Shown one piece after another: positions 59,328-64,000 of a stretch of 64,000 nucleotides of DNA. A model generated the notes under the pieces. The model was not told where the DNA came from. It worked only from the letters and a program-made list of their open reading frames with translations, and ran no database searches. The stretch is taken from positions 1 through 64,000 of the forward strand of contig NZ_JAEDAK010000013.1 of assembly GCF_016093275.1 (NCBI RefSeq), in the 5' to 3' direction. Both the position numbers and the translations under genes were made by a program. Each line of letters starts with the position of its first letter. The stretch's first letter is position 1. The stretch is from Inhella proteolytica (lineage in GTDB: Bacteria; Pseudomonadota; Gammaproteobacteria; Burkholderiales; Burkholderiaceae_C).

Positions 59328-60032
59328 GTGACGGAGCCGGGCATCCGCATCGAAGGCCTGCGCAAGCGCTACGGCCAGGGCGACACTGCGGTGGATGCGC
59401 TCAAGGACGTGCACCTGCATGTGGCGCCGGGCGAGGTGGTGGGCCTGGTCGGCCCGTCGGGCTCGGGCAAGAGCACGCTGCTGAAGTGCCTCGGCGCGGT
59501 CATCGAGCCCAGCGGCGGCCGCATGGTGCTGGGGGGCGACACCATCTACGACGAAGGCTGGAAGACCCCCGACCTGCGCGCGCTGCGGCGCGACCGCATC
59601 GGCTTCGTGTTCCAGGCGCCCTACCTGATTCCCTTCCTGGACGTGACCGACAACGTGGCCCTGCTGCCCATGCTGGCCGGTCGGCCCAATGCCGAGGCGC
59701 GTGCCCGTGCCCGCGAGCTGTTGAAGGCGCTGGACATGGACCACCGCGCGCGGGCGCAGCCCTCGGAGCTCTCGGGCGGCGAGCAGCAGCGCGTGTCGAT
59801 TGCGCGTGCGCTGGCCAACCGCCCGCCGGTGATCCTGGCCGACGAGCCCACCGCCCCGCTGGACAGCGAGCGCGCCCTGGCCGTGGTGGCGCTGCTGAAC
59901 CAGATGGCGGTGCAGCACCACACGGCGGTGATCGTCGTCACCCACGACGAGAAGATCATCCCGACCTTCAAGCGCCTGTATCACATCCGTGATGGCCGCA
60001 CCCATGAGGTGAGGGGCGAGGGCCAGACTTGA
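59328..60032 (+). CDS. ABC exporter ATP-binding protein (DevA-like)
   Basis: 234 residues, GTG start one base after the permease stop. Walker A GPSGSGKSTLLKCLG, Q-loop VFQAPYLIPFLD, signature LSGGEQQRVSIARA and Walker B ILADEPTAPLD; note Pro in place of the usual Ala/Asn near the D-loop. Last gene of the tetR-adaptor-permease-ATPase operon. Confidence 0.94.
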   Translation: MTEPGIRIEGLRKRYGQGDTAVDALKDVHLHVAPGEVVGLVGPSGSGKSTLLKCLGAVIEPSGGRMVLGGDTIYDEGWKTPDLRALRRDRIGFVFQAPYLIPFLDVTDNVALLPMLAGRPNAEARARARELLKALDMDHRARAQPSELSGGEQQRVSIARALANRPPVILADEPTAPLDSERALAVVALLNQMAVQHHTAVIVVTHDEKIIPTFKRLYHIRDGRTHEVRGEGQT

Positions 60033-60069
60033 GCGACAGTGCGGCCCCCGCTTTTTGGAATCCCCGCCC

Positions 60070-60414
60070 GTGATCACGATCTATCACAACCCCCGCTGCA
60101 GCAACTCGCGCGCCGCGCTGGAACTCATCCGCCAGGCCGGCCACGAGCCGGTGGTGGTGGAGTATCTGCAGGCCCCGCCGGACCGCGCCACGCTGAAGGA
60201 GTTGGCGCGTGCCAGCGGCCTGGGCCTGCGCGGCCTGCTGCGCAGCAAGGAAACGACCTACGCCGAGCTGGGCCTGGACAACCCGGCGCTGGACGACGAG
60301 GCCCTGCTGGATGCGATGGCGCAGCACCCGGTGCTGCTGAACCGTCCCATCGTGGTGGGGCCACGCGGCGTGGGCCTGTGCCGCCCGCCCGAGCGGGTGC
60401 TCGATCTGCTATGA
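60070..60414 (+). CDS. arsC: ArsC-family thioredoxin-fold reductase (arsenate reductase-like)
   Basis: 114 residues from GTG 60070 (a TTG five codons earlier is possible). Thioredoxin-like fold with catalytic Cys in YHNPRCSNSRAALELI, and LLNRPIVVGPRG near the end with the Arg residues of the ArsC/Spx superfamily. It fits glutaredoxin-dependent arsenate reductase. No other ars gene is nearby, so a different redox role is possible. Confidence 0.82.
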   Translation: MITIYHNPRCSNSRAALELIRQAGHEPVVVEYLQAPPDRATLKELARASGLGLRGLLRSKETTYAELGLDNPALDDEALLDAMAQHPVLLNRPIVVGPRGVGLCRPPERVLDLL

Positions 60415-60417
60415 AAA

Positions 60418-60438
60418 AAGGCCCGCAGCGCGGGCCTT
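60418..60438 (-). terminator. intrinsic terminator between arsC and GNAT gene
   Basis: Nine-base stem AAGGCCCGC / GCGGGCCTT with an AGC loop. A run of six A before it gives a U-tract for leftward transcription, so it mainly ends the prolyl-oligopeptidase/GNAT transcript. It may also stop rightward reads weakly. Confidence 0.75.
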
Positions 60439-60458
60439 CGGATCACCGGCGCCTGTGC

Positions 60459-60731
60459 TCAGGCGCGCAGGTCGTTCCACTCGGGGTGGCGCTGCATGTA
60501 CACCGCCACATAGCTGCAGGCCGGCACCACCTTGCAGCCTTCGCTGCGCGCCCACTGCAGGCCGGCTTCCACCACCTGTGCGGCCAGGCCCTGGCCGCGC
60601 AACGCCGGCGGGGTGCCGGTGTGGGTGAAGGTCAGCACCTGGCCCTGGCGGACGTAGTCCAACTCGCACACGCCGTTCGGGTGGCGGCCCTCGAAGCGCT
60701 GCTGCTCGGGCAGGTGGTGGATCTCGAGCAT
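60459..60731 (-). CDS. small GNAT-fold N-acetyltransferase (YjdJ-like)
   Basis: 90 residues from ATG 60731, which overlaps the stop of the oligopeptidase gene (ATGA). The acetyl-CoA motif PPALRGQGLAAQVVEAGLQW and a C-terminal VVPACSYVAVYMQRHPEW match the small one-domain GNAT family (COG2388-type). Substrate unknown. Confidence 0.88.
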   Translation of the reverse strand: MLEIHHLPEQQRFEGRHPNGVCELDYVRQGQVLTFTHTGTPPALRGQGLAAQVVEAGLQWARSEGCKVVPACSYVAVYMQRHPEWNDLRA

Positions 60732-62830
60732 CACTTGCCGCCCAGTTGCATCCACAGGTAGCTGTACTCGATGGCCTGCCAGGTGGCGCGCTGTTCGTTG
60801 TCTGCCGCGCCGCCGTGGCCGCCCTCGATGTTTTCCCAGTACAGCGGGTTGTGGCCCAGCTCGATCATGCGCGCGGCCATCTTGCGGGCGTGGCCGGGGT
60901 GCACGCGGTCGTCCTTGGTGCTGGTGTTGATCAGCACGCGCGGCATCTTCACGCCGGCCTTGACGTTCTGGTAGGGGCTGTACTGGCTGATGAAGGCCCA
61001 GTCCTCGGCCTTGTCGGGGTCACCGTACTCGGCCATCCACGAAGCACCGGCCAGCAGCTTGTGATAGCGCTTCATGTCCAGCAGCGGCACCTGGCAGACC
61101 ACGGCGTTGAACAGGTCGGGCCGCTGGGTGACGATGGCGCCCATCAGCAGGCCGCCGTTGCTGCCGCCCATGATGCCGAGCTGCGCCGGGGTGGTGATCT
61201 TCTTGGCGATCAGGTCCTCCGCCACGGCAATGAAGTCGTCGTAGGAGCGCTGCTTGTTCTCGCGGATGGCGGCCTTGTGCCAGGTGGGGCCGAACTCGCC
61301 GCCGCCACGGATGTTGGCCAGCACGAACACGCCACCCTTGGCGAGCCAGCCACGGCCGCGGCTGCTGCTGTAGCCCGGCGTCATGCTCACCTCGAAGCCG
61401 CCGTAGCCGTACAGCAGCGTGGGGTTTTTGCCGTCCGCCTTCGCCCCCTTGGGGTAGATGACGAAGTAGGGGATGGACGTGCCGTCCTTGCTGTTGACGA
61501 AGTGCTGCTCGGCGCGCATGCCCTCGGCGTCGAACCAGGTGGTGCGGCTCTTCAGGGCCTGGCGCTCGTCGCTGCCGGCGCGTGCCAGCGAGAGCGTGTC
61601 GGGGGTCAGGAAGTCCGTGTAGCTGATCAGGTAGCGGTCGGCCAGGGCGTCCTTCTTCAGGTCGCTGTCGTACAGACTGCTGATCGTCAGCGTGCCGGGG
61701 AAGGGCGCCTGCACGGCGCGCTTGGCGGGCGTCTTGCCGCGGAAGTCCCATTCCTCCAGCTTGGAGGCCACCTTGTCCGAGACGTTCAGCACCACATGCT
61801 GCTGGGTGGTGATGAAGCCGGCCAGCGAACGGGTGCTGGTGGGCTCGAACAGGCTGCTGAACTTGGGTTTGCCGGCCAGGAAATCCTTCCAGCTGCCGAC
61901 CAGCAGGCTGCCGGCCTTGAAGCTCTGGCCGCCCACGGTCCAGTCGGAGCGCAGGCGCACCAGCAGGCGCTCTCTCCAGAGCTGGGGTTGGGCGTCCAGT
62001 GGCAGGTCCAGCTTCTTCAGGCCCTTGGGCGTGAGCAGGCGGTACTCGGCGCGGTAGAAGTCCAGCGCGCGCTGGATCAGGGCCCGCTGCTGGGCGCCGT
62101 GGCCGTCCACGCCCACGCCCACCCAGGTGTCCTTCTGCTCGCCTTCGAACAGGGTCTTGGCGCTGGCCAGCGGGGTGCCGCGCTGCCAGAGCTTGCTGAT
62201 GCGCGGGTAGCCCGAATCCGTCATGCTGCCGGGGCCGAAATCGGTGCCGACGAAGATGTGGTTGCTGTCCTTCCAGTCCACCTGGCTCTTGGCCTCGGGC
62301 AGTTCGAAGCCGCCCTTGACGAAGGCCTTGTCGCGGGTGTCGAACTCGCGCACCACGGAGGCGTCCGAGCCGCCCGGCGAGAGCGAGAGCAGGCAGCGGC
62401 GGTAGTCGGGCGCCAGGCAGTTGGCGCCAGCAAACACCCAGCTCTTGCCTTCGGTGGCGCCCAGGGCGTCCAGGTCCAGCACGGTTTCCCAGGCGGGTTC
62501 GGCCTTGGCGTACTCGGCCAGCGTGGTGCGGCGCCAGATGCCGCGCTTGTGCTTGTCGTCCTGCCACAGGTTGTAGACCCAGTCGCCCATGCGCGTGAAG
62601 CGGGGAATGCGGTCCTTGGCGTTCAGGCCTTCAAGCAGCTCGGCGCGCAGGGCCTCGAAGCCGGGGCGGTTCTTCAGCAGCGCTTCGGTCTCGGCATTGC
62701 GGGCCTTGACCCAGGCCATGGCCTTCTCGCCGCTGACTTCTTCAAGCCAGAGGTAGGGGTCTTCGTCGGGGGTCTGGGCGCCGGCGGTCAGCGCGGTGGC
62801 CAGCAGGCTGGCCAGCAGGACGGGTTTCAT
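60731..62830 (-). CDS. exported prolyl oligopeptidase (S9A)
   Basis: 699 residues with a signal peptide (VLLASLLATALTAGA, cleavage near residue 19). A beta-propeller domain (~90-400) precedes the alpha/beta-hydrolase catalytic domain with nucleophile Ser557 in MGGSNGGLLMG, followed by an Asp near TSTKDDRVHP and His in IEGGHGGAAD. It would cleave proline-containing peptides in the periplasm. The small GNAT gene is translationally coupled behind it. Confidence 0.93.
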   Translation of the reverse strand: MKPVLLASLLATALTAGAQTPDEDPYLWLEEVSGEKAMAWVKARNAETEALLKNRPGFEALRAELLEGLNAKDRIPRFTRMGDWVYNLWQDDKHKRGIWRRTTLAEYAKAEPAWETVLDLDALGATEGKSWVFAGANCLAPDYRRCLLSLSPGGSDASVVREFDTRDKAFVKGGFELPEAKSQVDWKDSNHIFVGTDFGPGSMTDSGYPRISKLWQRGTPLASAKTLFEGEQKDTWVGVGVDGHGAQQRALIQRALDFYRAEYRLLTPKGLKKLDLPLDAQPQLWRERLLVRLRSDWTVGGQSFKAGSLLVGSWKDFLAGKPKFSSLFEPTSTRSLAGFITTQQHVVLNVSDKVASKLEEWDFRGKTPAKRAVQAPFPGTLTISSLYDSDLKKDALADRYLISYTDFLTPDTLSLARAGSDERQALKSRTTWFDAEGMRAEQHFVNSKDGTSIPYFVIYPKGAKADGKNPTLLYGYGGFEVSMTPGYSSSRGRGWLAKGGVFVLANIRGGGEFGPTWHKAAIRENKQRSYDDFIAVAEDLIAKKITTPAQLGIMGGSNGGLLMGAIVTQRPDLFNAVVCQVPLLDMKRYHKLLAGASWMAEYGDPDKAEDWAFISQYSPYQNVKAGVKMPRVLINTSTKDDRVHPGHARKMAARMIELGHNPLYWENIEGGHGGAADNEQRATWQAIEYSYLWMQLGGK

Positions 62831-62952
62831 GAGCGGCTGGGGCGGCGCAGGGCGCCGACGGTTTGGGAAGCCGGGGATTATGGGGAGGCTTCCGGTGCCA
62901 GACGGGGGTCATGGCATCATCGCCGGTTCGTCCAACTGACCCCGTTTCAGCC

Positions 62953-63633
62953 ATGCGCGCACCCCTTCTGACCCTGGCTTTGATCGCCGCCCTGAGCACC
63001 ACCGCGGTGAACGCGCAAACCCCGCCCAAGCAGCCGGCCAAGCCCGCCGCCAAGGCGCCGGCCAAGCCCGAAGCCACGCCGGCCAAGGCCAGGCCCAAGC
63101 TGATGACGCGCGACGAGTTGCGTGAATGCCTGGCGCGCCGCGAGGCCAATGTCACCGAGAGCAAGGCCATCGAGGCGGAAGACAAGGAACTGCTGACGCA
63201 TGCCGACGCCGTCAAGTCCGACAAGACCGCGTTCGAGAACGAGCAGAAGGATTTCGTGGCCGCGCAGACCGTGCTGGTGGCCGACAACGAGGCCCTGCGC
63301 AAGCGCGGTGAAGAGCTGAGCAAGACCATCGGTGAACTCAAGCCGGCCAAGCAGAAGGAAGTGAAGGCCGACTACGACAAGGCCGCCGCCGAACTGACCG
63401 CCCGCGTGGACGCCCACAACGCCCGCCTCAAGGCCCTGAAGGCGCGTGAAGAAGCCTTGATGCAGAAGATCGACGACTTCAACAAGCGCCAGTCGGAAGC
63501 TTCGGCGCGCGTGGACAAGCTCGGCGAGGCCGAGGACAAGTGGCGCGCCGAGTGCGGCAACCGCCCCTACGACGAGCGCGACGAAGACGCGATCAAGAAG
63601 GAAATGGCCGCCAAGAAGGCTGCCGGCCAGTGA
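62953..63633 (+). CDS. exported coiled-coil protein of unknown function
   Basis: 226 residues from ATG 62953. A signal peptide (LLTLALIAALSTTAVNAQ) is followed by a Pro/Ala/Lys linker (~22-48) and a long charged coiled coil (about 50-205, rich in Glu/Lys/Ala). Two cysteines lie in ELRECLARRE and RAECGNRPYD. The C-terminus contains CGNRPYDERDE. I do not recognise a named family. It starts 122 bases from the divergent oligopeptidase gene, and the M3 peptidase follows directly. Confidence 0.8.
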   Translation: MRAPLLTLALIAALSTTAVNAQTPPKQPAKPAAKAPAKPEATPAKARPKLMTRDELRECLARREANVTESKAIEAEDKELLTHADAVKSDKTAFENEQKDFVAAQTVLVADNEALRKRGEELSKTIGELKPAKQKEVKADYDKAAAELTARVDAHNARLKALKAREEALMQKIDDFNKRQSEASARVDKLGEAEDKWRAECGNRPYDERDEDAIKKEMAAKKAAGQ

Positions 63634-63644
63634 GCGGGGTGCGC

Positions 63645-64000
63645 ATGAACCCGCTGCTGCAGGAGTGGACCGGTCCGGCCGGTCTGCCGCCCTTCGCCGA
63701 GATTGAGCCGGCGCATTTCATGCCGGCGTTTGAGGCCGCAATGGCCGCGCACCGGCAAGAGATCGAGGCCATCGCCGCCAACCCAGCGCCGCCGAGCTTC
63801 GACAACACCGTGGCCGCCTTCGACGCCAGCGGCCGCCTGCTGAACCGCATCGAATCGCTGTTCTACACGCTGGCCGCCTCGGCCACGAACGAGGCCCTGC
63901 AGGCCGTGCAGCGCGAAGTGGCCGCCCCGATGGCCGCGCACGCCAGCTGGGTGGCCATGCACCAGGGCCTGTTCCAGCGCCTGGATGCGCTGATGGCGCA
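63645..64000 (+). CDS. M3 family oligopeptidase, N-terminal part (cut by window end)
   Basis: At least 118 residues, beginning MNPLLQEWTGPAGLPPFAEI, with EPAHFMPAFEAAMAAHRQEI and DNTVAAFDASGRLLNRIESL, typical of oligopeptidase A / dipeptidyl carboxypeptidase N-termini. The zinc HExxH lies beyond the window. A GTG at 63630 in the same frame overlaps the previous stop and is an alternative start. Confidence 0.85.
   Translation, partial: MNPLLQEWTGPAGLPPFAEIEPAHFMPAFEAAMAAHRQEIEAIAANPAPPSFDNTVAAFDASGRLLNRIESLFYTLAASATNEALQAVQREVAAPMAAHASWVAMHQGLFQRLDALMA

Overview
The window is high-GC chromosomal DNA from a betaproteobacterium, most likely Burkholderiales (Rubrivivax/Roseateles/Inhella-type relatives). 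The evidence is the cysS - DNA glycosylase - accA - tilS - lysC - tRNA-Ser gene order, the cbb3 oxidase/Fnr/HemN cluster, and dense gene packing with many ATGA/GTGA overlaps. Apart from the first ~1.8 kb it looks like a normal, intact chromosome. I see no insertion sequence, prophage or CRISPR array.

Region by region. 1-1.8 kb: decayed accessory DNA with a frameshifted secreted-protein gene, a broken gene whose N-terminus resembles a HlyD-type secretion adaptor, and short direct and inverted repeats around their starts. 1.9-12.6 kb: microaerobic respiration, with a DUF192 protein, ccoI-ccoS-ccoNOQP-ccoG-fixH, a divergent fnr/hemN pair sharing an FNR-box-like site, and a TauE/SafE-type membrane protein. 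12.6-15.3 kb: icd and a secreted lipase resembling the Gram-positive thermoalkalophilic I.5 family. 15.3-21.8 kb: a BaeSR-like two-component system divergent from an RND efflux adaptor and pump. 21.8-25.3 kb: a universal stress protein, a methyltransferase and a diguanylate cyclase.

25.3-36.9 kb: phosphate. Reading leftward are a GT4 glycosyltransferase, an unusual winged-helix regulator, then pstS-pstC-pstA-pstB-phoU-phoB, with a GGDEF protein where phoR would be expected. To the right lie an Mpo1/DUF962-like membrane protein, a class III aminotransferase, a phosphatidylserine-decarboxylase family protein and a PlcP-type phosphoesterase. Pho-box-like sites precede pstS, the glycosyltransferase and (weaker) the aminotransferase. 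I read the right-hand part as a phosphate-starvation membrane-lipid remodelling island with steps that I cannot match to a described pathway; this is the most interesting part of the window.

36.9-49.5 kb: housekeeping (cold-shock protein, clpS-clpA, mtfA, lpxH, ppiB, ppiA, TPR protein, cysS, DNA glycosylase, accA, tilS, lysC, tRNA-Ser, GNAT). lpxH has no standard start codon ahead of its conserved N-terminal motif. 49.5-55.7 kb: a MacB-like ABC exporter divergent from its own response regulator/histidine kinase pair, with a perfect palindrome between them. 55.7-60.4 kb: DUF302, then a TetR regulator with a clear operator leading a DevBCA-like ABC exporter, and an ArsC-like protein. 60.4-64 kb: a small GNAT protein, a prolyl oligopeptidase, a secreted coiled-coil protein and the start of an M3 oligopeptidase.
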